In this document: one piece after another, positions 49,580-59,427 of the stretch
Layout: each line of letters begins with the position of its first letter
Position numbering within the stretch: the stretch's first letter is position 1
Origin: Fimbriimonadaceae bacterium
Lineage (GTDB): Bacteria; Armatimonadota; Fimbriimonadia; Fimbriimonadales; Fimbriimonadaceae
Direction of reading: 5' to 3'
NCBI GenBank assembly: GCA_019638675.1
Contig: JAHBTE010000001.1
Span: forward strand, 962,605-1,026,604
DNA length: 64,000 nucleotides
Notes under the pieces: model-generated
Databases searched by the model: none
What the model saw: the letters and a program-made list of their open reading frames with translations, nothing else
What the model was told of the DNA's origin: nothing
Program-made: the position numbers and the translations under genes

Positions 49580-50704
49580 CTAAGGCTCGTTGCCCCAAAC
49601 CGTTCCGCTTCGTTGCTTCATAAATGCATCGCGCCACCTGTGAACATCGGATGCACTTGGAATAGGGCGAGGAATCCGAGCTTCTTTTGGTGCAAGTGGC
49701 GGGAAGGGTTTGCTCGGCAAACTTTGATACCAGTAAGCCACGGTTGCAAGTTCTAAGGTAAGGCAGTTATCGTGACCGTGTTCAATACTGGCCCGGAGAG
49801 AATTTTGAAAGCGAATCGGATCGTGCTGATGGAATCGGTAGCAGTGGGTGCGGCCCATCCATGCAAAACGAGGTTCGTTGTTTTCGATGCCGGGAATTCT
49901 TGCCAATCCAAATGCGGGATGGTCAAACCGTTCATCCGGTGACCAAGAAGTGTTGAAATAATCTTCAGTGCCTGTGCCATGAAGACCTGGCCATGCCTGA
50001 CCATCAATCATGAACATGTCATCACCTTCGCCGTACCACATCGGGCCAGGGTTACCAACGTAATAGTTCATCCCCATAAAATGCCCTTGCCCTTCTGCAC
50101 TTAAAATCGGATAGTTATTGGCATCTCCCGGATTTTTGCCGTACGGTCGCAGGAGAAACCATTCATTCTCATCTTGCTCAGCATTCTCGGGAGTAGTGAG
50201 TTCTTGGTTGTACCAAGCATGAAAGTAAGCAGTGTCGGCGGGCAAGGAGTCTAGCTTTTCATAATCTACATAAAAGTACAGCCTCTCGACTGCCATCTCC
50301 CCCTGATTCTCAATCGTGATTCTCGCACCGTTAGCAAATGGCATCGGGAAGTAACACACCATTGCCCTCCCTTGCCGCGGAGCACAGGCAAGAAACGGAG
50401 TTGAGAAATTGTAGAACTCGCCCCAACCGTTGCCGAAAAAGTCACCGATGGGGGATTCAACACTGGGGTGCTCTTGCCCATCCCAAAAAGCACGCAGAAT
50501 CAGGTTCCTGCGCCAATTTGGTTCCCGGCAGTCAATGGTGATCCAGATGTGCTGAACAACTCCGGCTCCTTCGGCTTCTAAAATTGTGTAAGTTTCACCC
50601 GGGCCAAAGCTCACGTAATCATCGTTTCCGCCTGTGCGATCGTAACTGGAGTTTCGGCAAGAAATCCCAGATGTGAGTTGAGTAAGCGAGCGCCAATCCG
50701 ACAT
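49580..50704 (-). CDS. DUF2961 / glycoside hydrolase family 172 protein
   Basis: Protein of 374 aa of the DUF2961 family, now GH172, whose members act on fructofuranoside or arabinofuranoside linkages. Typical segments are the N-terminal SSYDRTGGNDDYVSFGPGETYTILEAEGAGVVQHIWIT, ESPIGDFFGNGWGEFYNF, GEGDDMFMIDGQAWPGLHGTGTEDYFN and the closing RIPRPIPS region. The family's acidic residues in GDFFG, GEGDD and GTGTEDYF are kept. There is no signal peptide, so it is probably cytoplasmic. Seven bp separate it from the cyclase gene upstream, so they may share a transcript. Confidence 0.87.
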   Translation of the reverse strand: MSDWRSLTQLTSGISCRNSSYDRTGGNDDYVSFGPGETYTILEAEGAGVVQHIWITIDCREPNWRRNLILRAFWDGQEHPSVESPIGDFFGNGWGEFYNFSTPFLACAPRQGRAMVCYFPMPFANGARITIENQGEMAVERLYFYVDYEKLDSLPADTAYFHAWYNQELTTPENAEQDENEWFLLRPYGKNPGDANNYPILSAEGQGHFMGMNYYVGNPGPMWYGEGDDMFMIDGQAWPGLHGTGTEDYFNTSWSPDERFDHPAFGLARIPGIENNEPRFAWMGRTHCYRFHQHDPIRFQNSLRASIEHGHDNCLTLELATVAYWYQSLPSKPFPPLAPKEARIPRPIPSASDVHRWRDAFMKQRSGTVWGNEP

Positions 50705-50711
50705 GACGGCC

Positions 50712-52844
50712 TTATTTTAACGTCATATGGAAGCTTCCATCCCAATCTTCGGCGGGAGGATTGTCGTTAAAGCGAATACAGCGTGCGTGAAGCACAGCGG
50801 CAGGGCCATCTTGCGGGTGTTCCTCTAGTATCTCTTCGTACAAAGTTGCGGCTTCTAAGAACTGCCGATTCTGAAATAGTTCAATCGCACGATTACTGAG
50901 GTCAGCCATCTTTTTCAGCACTTCATCTGGTTCAGTGGAACTACAAAGCGGCTGATAGACTGGCTCTGGTTCTAGGCGACCAAACACTGCAACGGTATCC
51001 ACGTGGCGCCAAATAAAGTTGTCGCCGGTTTCTTGCATGGTTTCTTCGCTGGCCAGGATGTTGGTTTGATAGAATTTATTAAGTCCTTGCAAGCGGCTAG
51101 CCAGATTGACGCTATCGCCGATGACCGTATAAGTCATACGCTTTTTACTACCAACATTGCCAACGATCACATCTCCAGTAGCGATTCCAAAGCTGGCGGA
51201 AAGAATAGGGTGATCTCGGTCGGCGAGTTCTTTGTGGAGTTCGTTCAACGCTTTGATTGAAGTTAGTGCCGAGCGAACTGCCGCCGTAGCATGATCGGTG
51301 ATGATGGTGGGTGCGCCCCAAAAAGCCATAACGTCGTCGCCATTGAACTTATCAAGAGTGCCACCACTTTCCAACACTACGTTGCTGAGAACGTCCAAGT
51401 ATTCTGCTAGAACCTCAACTAATTCTTCTGGCGGAAGCTCGTGACTGAGCCGTGTGAATCCGATGATGTCGCCGAAATAGGTTGTAATGTGCCTTCGCTG
51501 ACCACCTAGTTTTGCTTCCTGCCCACTGGCGATTAATGATCGGGCGTAGTCAGCGGGAACCAGCTTTTCCATTGAGCGCAGACCTGCTTTCAATGTTTCA
51601 AATGATCGAGAGAGATCATCGATTTCTGTTATACCAACAATCTTCGGCTTACCTTCATTCCAGTCGAAAGCTTTGATTTTCGCAGTTTCCCGGGCGAGCA
51701 TTTGGAGAGGTTTGACGACCCTATCTGCAAGCAAAAGTGCGACAATTGCCCCGACCGCCAACGCAAGGGCGGTGAAACTGAGGAAGAACAACGTGGTCTC
51801 ACGAGACCAGTTCAAAAAGTCAGATTGGGGAACGGTGACCGTCAGAATCCATGGGGGACGCTGAGCTCCGCTGATTCGGGTCATACCAGTAAAATATGTT
51901 TCGCCTGCTTGTTTGAACTGTGCAAGCCGTGATTCCGCCGTCTGAAATTTTGGAAGTGTTTCCACTTCATGAGCCACCCTTTGAAGCCTCTGATCTTGTA
52001 TTTCATCTATGGTAACCAGCCGTGGCCCACTACTGTCTGAAGCCATCAAACGGTCGGGTTCTGGATCCGCGATGATCTTTGTTGTGCTGGCCGTGACTTC
52101 AAAAAGAGTTGTCGACCCGTTCGGGCTGATGCGGATTGTCTTTAAAAACTTAGACAAATCGGTAAGGGTAAGAGAGATGGAAACAACCCCGAGAAACTCT
52201 CCTTCGGTTGAAACTATTGGGGCGGAGCAAGTTGTTCCTAATGCTGGCCCAGAATTCAGATTTTGCAGAACGTCGGCGGTGGACCAAGTGACAACATTCA
52301 GCTTTTTGGTTTTTGCGTAGCTCGCCTGAGTTCTAGGGTCGAATTTCCATTCAGGGTCTTGCTTGATTTCGCTGAGGCGGTTGCCAAACGGCACCCAATC
52401 TTTTTTGACTCGCTTGCCGTCGGCAATAAGCTGGGTGGTTTGAATATTGAATCCGCCGGCTCGAGCCTGACCTACTTGAACGTATTCACCGCTTCGATCA
52501 AGCGTGATAGAAATAGCGGCAAATTCTGGGTTCACTCGCAAGATTTCTACAACTTGTGCTGCTAAAAGTGGAAAAGAACGAGAGTCAACTGGCTCGTTGC
52601 GATCGCCTGCAAAAGTGGGGCGCGTGATTCCCGCAACCGCTCGTGCTTGCCCCTCGGTGTCATCAAGAAGGGCAATGACGCGTTGGTCAATAATTCGGCT
52701 GGTTTGGCTGATAACCCGGTTGGAAAGCTCGTTAGCTGTTTGCCCGACTCTCCAACTGGTATAGAACCCAGCAACCCCCAGCGCACTGAGAAGAACGATG
52801 GTGATTCGAACAAGGAGGGCAGTACGGAAAGACCAGGTCATCAA
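50712..52844 (-). CDS. Membrane class III adenylate/guanylate cyclase with dCache-like sensor
   Basis: Protein of 710 aa. An N-terminal helix (LLVRITIVLLSALGVAGFYTSW), a periplasmic double-Cache-like sensor (about 40-345), a second helix (TTLFFLSFTALALAVGAIVALLLADRVV), a HAMP-like linker (about 370-425), and a class III nucleotide cyclase catalytic domain (about 445-620). Metal aspartates are near residue 459 in YFGDIIGFTRLSHEL and near 503 in KFNGDDVMAFWGAP, with the GIATGDVIVGNVGSKKRMTYTVIGDSVNLASRLQ segment after. The usual FADI is FGDI here. A C-terminal region of about 90 residues looks like a TPR-type helix pair. It follows the MFS-HEAT gene by 6 bp. Confidence 0.9.
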   Translation of the reverse strand: MMTWSFRTALLVRITIVLLSALGVAGFYTSWRVGQTANELSNRVISQTSRIIDQRVIALLDDTEGQARAVAGITRPTFAGDRNEPVDSRSFPLLAAQVVEILRVNPEFAAISITLDRSGEYVQVGQARAGGFNIQTTQLIADGKRVKKDWVPFGNRLSEIKQDPEWKFDPRTQASYAKTKKLNVVTWSTADVLQNLNSGPALGTTCSAPIVSTEGEFLGVVSISLTLTDLSKFLKTIRISPNGSTTLFEVTASTTKIIADPEPDRLMASDSSGPRLVTIDEIQDQRLQRVAHEVETLPKFQTAESRLAQFKQAGETYFTGMTRISGAQRPPWILTVTVPQSDFLNWSRETTLFFLSFTALALAVGAIVALLLADRVVKPLQMLARETAKIKAFDWNEGKPKIVGITEIDDLSRSFETLKAGLRSMEKLVPADYARSLIASGQEAKLGGQRRHITTYFGDIIGFTRLSHELPPEELVEVLAEYLDVLSNVVLESGGTLDKFNGDDVMAFWGAPTIITDHATAAVRSALTSIKALNELHKELADRDHPILSASFGIATGDVIVGNVGSKKRMTYTVIGDSVNLASRLQGLNKFYQTNILASEETMQETGDNFIWRHVDTVAVFGRLEPEPVYQPLCSSTEPDEVLKKMADLSNRAIELFQNRQFLEAATLYEEILEEHPQDGPAAVLHARCIRFNDNPPAEDWDGSFHMTLK

Positions 52845-52850
52845 ATAGTT

Positions 52851-55178
52851 CTAGTGTCGCTCGTGAAGCTTGCTATACAAGTGAGCGGCAACTAGGAATG
52901 ATTCTGGCACGGAGTACTCCGCCCATGCTGTGAAGTTGTTAGGATCTGCCTCAGATAAATGAACCAAAGCCTGAGATTCTTCTCCCGACGAATATGCTGA
53001 GAGAGCGGCGGAGAAGTGCTTATCTTTGCGACTAATGTTTCGATACTTCTTGAGCAGTTCGGTATCGCGTGAAACTTCGTCCAATGCGATGAGACGGTAG
53101 TAGTCTGTATCAAGCCCAAACAACTTGGCCGCTCCAAGCAGGCAGCGCCGGATTTTCGTCTGACCTACGGCCTGGTTAGCGGCTTGCAATATGTAAGGAA
53201 GGTCGGAGGCTACTCCCACACTGCCCAATGAATAAGCGACTTCGCTTGCACCCTCATCTTGGAACCATTCAAGCGAGTGGCGGAGGTTGGGGGCCAGCTC
53301 AGTGATGTGGAGTTCGCTGATTGCTTCCGCAGCGGCGATTCTCACGCTCGGGTGTTGATCTAGTAAAGCGTCGGCGTATAGCTCAGGATCGGTAGCTTCC
53401 AAGTTCCGCAGAGCCTGCAAAGCGGCTCGGCGGAGATCTGGGTCACCCGGTTGGTTCACTACATTTCGCAATGCCCCAACGGATTGTGGGTCGCGCAATC
53501 GGCCCAACGCTTTTGCCGCCGCACGCCGTAACTGTGACCGAGGGTCGTTTAAGTACTGGGTTAGAATTTCGGCAGCTAGAGCTTGACCGCAATCGCCGAG
53601 GGCTTCTAAAGTTTCCTCTTCAACGAGTTCGGGATGGTTGGTAATGTGTTTAACCAACGCCGCGGCGGCAGTTTCTGACCGCAGGTGTCCTAGTGCGCGC
53701 GAAGCTTCTCGCCGAATTTTTGGTGCTGGGTCAACCAGAGCCATTTCTAATTCGTTAGAAGCCAAGCTCATTTGACTTTGTCCCATGCTTCGAATCGCAC
53801 TTTCGCGGGTTTGCTCGTTGGTGCCCCGGCGCATGGCACGCAGAGCGGCAACAGACCGCGGCGTGATTCTGGTGAGTTGGCGCATCGTCTCACTAAAATC
53901 AGTGGAACCGTGTTCTTTGACCGGTCGGAGGACAAACACCGCGATTATCCGCATCAGCGTCACGGTCAGAAAGACAATCTTATACGCATGGTCAGCGGCG
54001 AAAGGAATTCGCAGAGCCGACAGCATCGCACTTCCGAACAAAGGCGAAATCGCGAGCGCCAGTGACGCAATCGTTAACGCAGAGGCGAGGTAGTTGGCGC
54101 GGTTTTCCGGTGTTGATGTGGAGAGGTACAGATTCATCTGAACCACGCCAACACCCGACCAAACGAATCCGTTAAAGATGTGACCGAGGAATAGAACAAT
54201 GGTGTTGCGGACAAGATATTCCTCGCCCGGAGGACAAGCAATCCAAACAAGCGGCGTAAAGCTCACGCCAATAGAAAGAAGCAATAACAGCGGCTTGTTG
54301 CCGTATCGGTCAGCAAGAAAGCCCCACATTCGAACGCTGACAATTGTTCCTAGTGCATGGGCCACGCCGGTGAGTTGCAACGGAAGGAAGTCCATCTTTA
54401 GACTTTCCAAAGCAAATGCGGCGAAGAGGTTTCCAGCAAATCCTTGGCTGGCGGTGAAGATCACAACAAACCACATGATTTGCCGGAAGTTCGGGTCGCG
54501 CAAAGGTTGTTTGACGACTTCAACTGTGCTTTTTAGCGACGGCTTAATAATGTCATCGCGCGTGGAATCCGCCATGCGTTCATAGAAGTACTGGCTGATC
54601 ATCGCGCAGAGCCAACCAAGTCCAAAAATGAGCGCAAAACCAACCGACTCGTTCTCTATGCCTTTGTAATAGTCCAAGAGCCTGGCCCCGATCAGACCGA
54701 CGATCATCCCGACAATCGTCGCGATCATCGTGCGTTGGCTGAAATACCAACCGCGCGACCGTTCTGGAACAATGCGACCGATCCATTCGGTGTATGTCGG
54801 CCCGACCAAGTTCGTGGCAAATCCAGCTAAACCAAGCAATGCGATGAGCAGAAAAAGCCGTATGTCGTTTGGTAATGCAATCAGGGGAAGCAGAATCAGC
54901 GGGAAGTAGAGAAGCCGCCACGCCAGTCCGCCTTTGCGAACATATTTTTTGAAGCTGGCTTGCCCACGACCAAGTGCGGCCCCAGGAATTTGAGCAAGCC
55001 CCATCAAAGCGGGGATGGAACCATACAAACCGATCCAAAAATCGTTGCCTCCCAGATGTTTAATAAAGCCCACCATAAGTGAGCCTCCAAATAAAGTAAC
55101 GAAGGCGTTGGCGAACGCTACGTCTCGGTTAGCGGTACGTAGGGTGTCGAGGGTTTCGAGCCTTGACGGGGTCGCCAT
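52851..55178 (-). CDS. MFS transporter fused to a HEAT-repeat domain
   Basis: Protein of 775 aa. Residues about 20-435 are a twelve-helix major facilitator: ANAFVTLFGGSLMVGFIKHLGGNDFWIGLYGSIPALMGLAQIPGAALG, SRGWYFSQRTMIATIVGMIVGLIGARLLDYYKG, and GVVQMNLYLSTSTPENRANYLASA. Residues about 455-690 are PBS-lyase/HEAT_2 repeats: MALVDPAPKIRREASRALGHLRS, YLNDPRSQLRRAAAKALGRLRDPQSVGALRN, and DQHPSVRIAAAEAISELHI. The final 70 residues are helical and end in ALVHLSEADPNNFTAWAEYSV. A cytoplasmic scaffold on a transporter suggests a protein-binding or regulatory role. It is followed at 6 bp by a nucleotide cyclase. Substrate unknown. Confidence 0.9.
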   Translation of the reverse strand: MATPSRLETLDTLRTANRDVAFANAFVTLFGGSLMVGFIKHLGGNDFWIGLYGSIPALMGLAQIPGAALGRGQASFKKYVRKGGLAWRLLYFPLILLPLIALPNDIRLFLLIALLGLAGFATNLVGPTYTEWIGRIVPERSRGWYFSQRTMIATIVGMIVGLIGARLLDYYKGIENESVGFALIFGLGWLCAMISQYFYERMADSTRDDIIKPSLKSTVEVVKQPLRDPNFRQIMWFVVIFTASQGFAGNLFAAFALESLKMDFLPLQLTGVAHALGTIVSVRMWGFLADRYGNKPLLLLLSIGVSFTPLVWIACPPGEEYLVRNTIVLFLGHIFNGFVWSGVGVVQMNLYLSTSTPENRANYLASALTIASLALAISPLFGSAMLSALRIPFAADHAYKIVFLTVTLMRIIAVFVLRPVKEHGSTDFSETMRQLTRITPRSVAALRAMRRGTNEQTRESAIRSMGQSQMSLASNELEMALVDPAPKIRREASRALGHLRSETAAAALVKHITNHPELVEEETLEALGDCGQALAAEILTQYLNDPRSQLRRAAAKALGRLRDPQSVGALRNVVNQPGDPDLRRAALQALRNLEATDPELYADALLDQHPSVRIAAAEAISELHITELAPNLRHSLEWFQDEGASEVAYSLGSVGVASDLPYILQAANQAVGQTKIRRCLLGAAKLFGLDTDYYRLIALDEVSRDTELLKKYRNISRKDKHFSAALSAYSSGEESQALVHLSEADPNNFTAWAEYSVPESFLVAAHLYSKLHERH

Positions 55179-55324
55179 GTACCTTTGTGAGTGTATCGGT
55201 TCAGGGGGTGGAAGTTGCTTGAATTCTCTGAGCCTCTCGCGGGGATTGGGGCTTTTTCTTTAGCAATTATTATTTGCTTGAAGTTTGTAACCAGAGGTAT
55301 GAATACTCGGTAAGGCAATAAAAC

Positions 55325-56506
55325 GTGATTCTATTCCCGTATGGTCATAAAAATCCGCCGGATCGGTTTCCCGCCGCCAGTGTGATTCTCATAGCTCTTA
55401 ATATCATTGTTTTCTTTCTCACCACGGATTACGGATTCATCCGAAAGGAAATGGTTGAACAGTGGGCGGTGAGCCAGAGCAACTTCAGCCCGATTACGAT
55501 AACGACGGCCGCATTTTTGCATGCCGATCCATTTCATTTGCTTGGGAATATGTGGTTCCTATTTTTGTTTGGGTTTGCGGTTGAGGGTCGGTTAAAAACC
55601 CCAAAGTTTTTGATTCTCTACGCTTTAGCCGCAACTGGTAGTGCGGCGCTTGAGCAAATCGTTTCGCGGCAGGATGTTCCTATGATCGGAGCGAGCGGGG
55701 CGATTATGGGATTGATGGGAGCTGCCCTTTATCTGTTTCCTTTTGCAAAGATCAAAGTTTTCTATTGGTTCTTTATCGTGTTTGCCGGAACTTGGCTTGC
55801 CCCCATGTGGGGAATCGGGCTGTTGTACTTTGGCATGGATATCTTTTGGGGCACCATTGGCATGGTTGGCGATGGTGACGGAGTCGCCCACTTTGCTCAC
55901 GTTGGAGGCTGTATTGTCGGGGTGATAGTCCCCTTGCTCATGCGGGCGCGACGCGATGATGCTTACGTGAGCGAAGCGAAGGCCGCGCTGACCGACTACC
56001 AGAATTTGAGTGCTCTCACTCCCCACCAACTGTACGATTTAGTGAGGATGCAACCTGAAGATCCGAACCTTGCTCTGGCTTGGATGGGAGCAGAACTCAC
56101 TTATCAAACCGTGAGTATCGAAGCACTGGAGCATTTTAAGAAGCACTTTAAATGGATAGCAATGGAAGGCGACCTGCGGGCAGTGGGAAGTGTCGTTCAC
56201 AACCTAGCCCACCAGGGATATCAACTCAATCCCGGCGGAATGATGGCAGTCGCCGCGCGATGCGAAAGAGAAAGCATGGGTTCAATCGCATTTGTTTTGT
56301 ACGATCAGGTTCTGAGAAATGGGCAGAGCTCAGATCACGACAGAGAACTCGCAACCTTTCGGCTGGCGAATCTGCACGAACGGCAAGGGGATCGCCATAC
56401 TTCGATTTATTTCTATCAACAGTATTTGAATCAATGGCCGTTGGGGGCTATGGAGCAAGCGGTGAGGAATGCGTTGAGAAAGCTAAATGAAATGGGCTCC
56501 CCTTAG
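55325..56506 (+). CDS. Rhomboid-family intramembrane serine protease with helical C-terminal domain
   Basis: Protein of 393 aa from GTG 55325. Residues 1-215 are a six-helix rhomboid: HADPFHLLGNMWFLFLFG (the HxxxN region), catalytic S124 in GASGAIMG and H192 in FAHVGGCIVG. Residues about 220-393 are cytoplasmic helices resembling TPR pairs (LTPHQLYDLVRMQPEDPNLALAWMGAELTYQ, later HERQGDRHTSIYFYQQYLNQWPLGAMEQAVRNAL). A natural substrate might be a membrane-anchored PEP-CTERM or signalling protein, but that is a guess. The stop codon lies in a hairpin at 56492-56515. Confidence 0.9.
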   Translation: MILFPYGHKNPPDRFPAASVILIALNIIVFFLTTDYGFIRKEMVEQWAVSQSNFSPITITTAAFLHADPFHLLGNMWFLFLFGFAVEGRLKTPKFLILYALAATGSAALEQIVSRQDVPMIGASGAIMGLMGAALYLFPFAKIKVFYWFFIVFAGTWLAPMWGIGLLYFGMDIFWGTIGMVGDGDGVAHFAHVGGCIVGVIVPLLMRARRDDAYVSEAKAALTDYQNLSALTPHQLYDLVRMQPEDPNLALAWMGAELTYQTVSIEALEHFKKHFKWIAMEGDLRAVGSVVHNLAHQGYQLNPGGMMAVAARCERESMGSIAFVLYDQVLRNGQSSDHDRELATFRLANLHERQGDRHTSIYFYQQYLNQWPLGAMEQAVRNALRKLNEMGSP

Positions 56507-56515
56507 GAAGCCCAT
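56492..56515. terminator. Weak hairpin between convergent genes
   Basis: ATGGGCTCC pairs with GGAAGCCCAT with one mismatch; a short T run (TTGTTT) follows rightward. It overlaps the stop codon of the rhomboid gene. It may end both convergent transcripts. Confidence 0.4.
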
Positions 56516-56524
56516 TGTTTAGAG

Positions 56525-57262
56525 TTAGGAGCGCCGTTTTCGCTTGAGCAGGGCAGCCGCCGCGATACCGAGTCCAATCATCGTTGCTGGTTCTGGCACT
56601 GATTCCACCGTTACACGAGCAAGATTAGTATTCAAATCCCAATCTGGTTGAAGTGCCCAACTATCACCGATGCCTGGGACAATGGAATCGTGGATTCGGA
56701 TTGCAGTGTTAGAGTCGGCTGGGTTGCCCGATCCGCCAAGGAATCCGAGGTCGGCTGCGTTTTGAGTATTTTCTTCCGTTCCTGCATCCCAAGCACGGAG
56801 TCCGGTAATGAGCATAGAAAAACCTCTCGGCTGTCCGCCTGAGAATAAGAATAGGCTAGAAGTTGAAACGCTTTCTCCTAGGAAGCCATCGTTGGTTTGA
56901 CCAAGCATCATGGCAAAGCTGAAGTAGCCATGGGCTTCATCGGTTGTAAATAGGGATGTGCTCGATTGACCCATCATGATGGGGCCACCGGGAAGCGTGC
57001 CAAATGCCGAGACTGAACCGCCTGCGGCTCCGGCAATGCCCATCATTGGGGCAGTGTTTCCACCTTCTGCAATTGCTTTGATACCAGCGGAGGCGGTTCC
57101 ATCGAGGGAGAAAATGTTAAAGGTGTTGTCGCTAGCCGAGAAGAAAAGTGGGCTGAGAGCTTGGGGGCCAAGGTTTTCTACAGTGACTCGAAAAGTGGTT
57201 TGGGCGAACGAGGTCGCGGAAAGGGCGAAAAGGGCAGCAAGTGCCAGTGCACGGTTCATCAT
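56525..57262 (-). CDS. Spondin-domain PEP-CTERM protein
   Basis: Secreted protein of 245 aa. The signal peptide is MMNRALALAALFALSATSFA. The domain then reads TFRVTVENLGPQALSPLFFSASDNTFNIFSLDGTASAGIKAIAEGGNTAPM, typical of the Spondin_N family, and ends around EENTQNAADLGFLGG. The C-terminal signal is VPEPATM with helix IGLGIAAAALL and KRKRRS. Bacterial spondin-domain proteins are extracellular with no known enzymatic role. The start is preceded by AGAGGAAATAT on the coding strand. Confidence 0.88.
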   Translation of the reverse strand: MMNRALALAALFALSATSFAQTTFRVTVENLGPQALSPLFFSASDNTFNIFSLDGTASAGIKAIAEGGNTAPMMGIAGAAGGSVSAFGTLPGGPIMMGQSSTSLFTTDEAHGYFSFAMMLGQTNDGFLGESVSTSSLFLFSGGQPRGFSMLITGLRAWDAGTEENTQNAADLGFLGGSGNPADSNTAIRIHDSIVPGIGDSWALQPDWDLNTNLARVTVESVPEPATMIGLGIAAAALLKRKRRS

Positions 57263-57462
57263 ATTTCCTCTTTATCCGGTGTAATCACTCGGAATCGGTT
57301 AACCAATGCATGGCAAATGCCCGAAAGTTCCGCTGTTGAGGACTTGATTCAAAAAATAGTTTTCCAAAGGAAATAAGTCAGGCAGATAGGGCGAATACAG
57401 TGGAAATGACGTGTTGGGGAAAGAAAAGGATGCTTTTTTTGCCGAAATAGTCCGGGACCCCT

Positions 57463-57491
57463 TGACCCTGGCTCAGGGACCGCCTATAATT
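57463..57491 (+). promoter_or_regulatory. Strong sigma70 promoter of the 16S rRNA gene
   Basis: -35 TTGACC (57463-57468), 17-nt spacer, -10 TATAAT (57486-57491). It is the best consensus match seen in the window. Expected start near 57498, giving a leader of about 184 nt. Confidence 0.85.
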
Positions 57492-57497
57492 TCACTC

Positions 57498-57681
57498 GCC
57501 CCTCACGAGAGGCAAGCAACTTGAAAGCTCGATAGTGTTAAGACGCAGCATTCGTTGGTTACGGAATTTATTCCGAACCAATAAAAGCAGCAGCATGCAA
57601 ATTAACTCACACAAGAGAATTTGTGTGTCCTGTTAAAAATTCAGATAGCCTATCAAGGCTTCTCTGTAAGAAAAAACAATT
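57498..57681 (+). other. 16S rRNA leader with two hairpins
   Basis: No gene fits here. Two hairpins are clear: TTGGTT and CGGAA pairing with TTCCG and AACCAA (57555-57581), and CACACAA/TTGTGTG (57608-57614 with 57621-57627). The last part (near 57657-57671) can pair imperfectly with 59211-59226 after the gene (CTGTAAG with CTTCACAG), which would form an RNase III processing stem. Confidence 0.6.
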
Positions 57682-59195
<1,514 letters not shown>

Positions 59196-59280
59196 GAGTA
59201 AGAACTTAGCTCTTCACAGAAGATGCTAACACACACTCAGGTCGACTGCGTATTAACATAAATCGAGCTTTGAAGTTTAA

Positions 59281-59313
59281 GCCCTGATCTTCGGATCAGG
59301 GCTTTTGCTTTTT
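59281..59313 (+). terminator. Intrinsic terminator of the 16S rRNA transcript
   Basis: GCCCTGATC (59281-59289), a TTCG tetraloop, and GATCAGGGC (59294-59302), then TTTTGCTTTTT. The stable UUCG loop and the U tract make it strong. Confidence 0.95.
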
Positions 59314-59364
59314 AAGCCTAGTCGTTTTTGATATGCCTTTTGCAACAACATAAGCAGCTAGCGA

Positions 59365-59398
59365 CAAAAAAGAGCCAGCTAGCGTGCGCTAGCTGGCT
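59365..59398 (-). terminator. Intrinsic terminator of the 59428 PEP-CTERM gene
   Basis: The 11-bp perfect stem AGCCAGCTAGC/GCTAGCTGGCT (59373-59383 with 59388-59398) has a GTGC loop. Read leftward it runs into CTTTTTT. Confidence 0.93.
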
Positions 59399-59427
59399 TA
59401 CTTAATTTGGAGAGGACTAGTTTTATC

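Noticed and set aside
57263-57462. A possible gene or tRNA between the spondin-domain gene and the 16S promoter
   Set aside because: Only short frames and no cloverleaf or T-loop sequence were found; it is best read as upstream promoter region.
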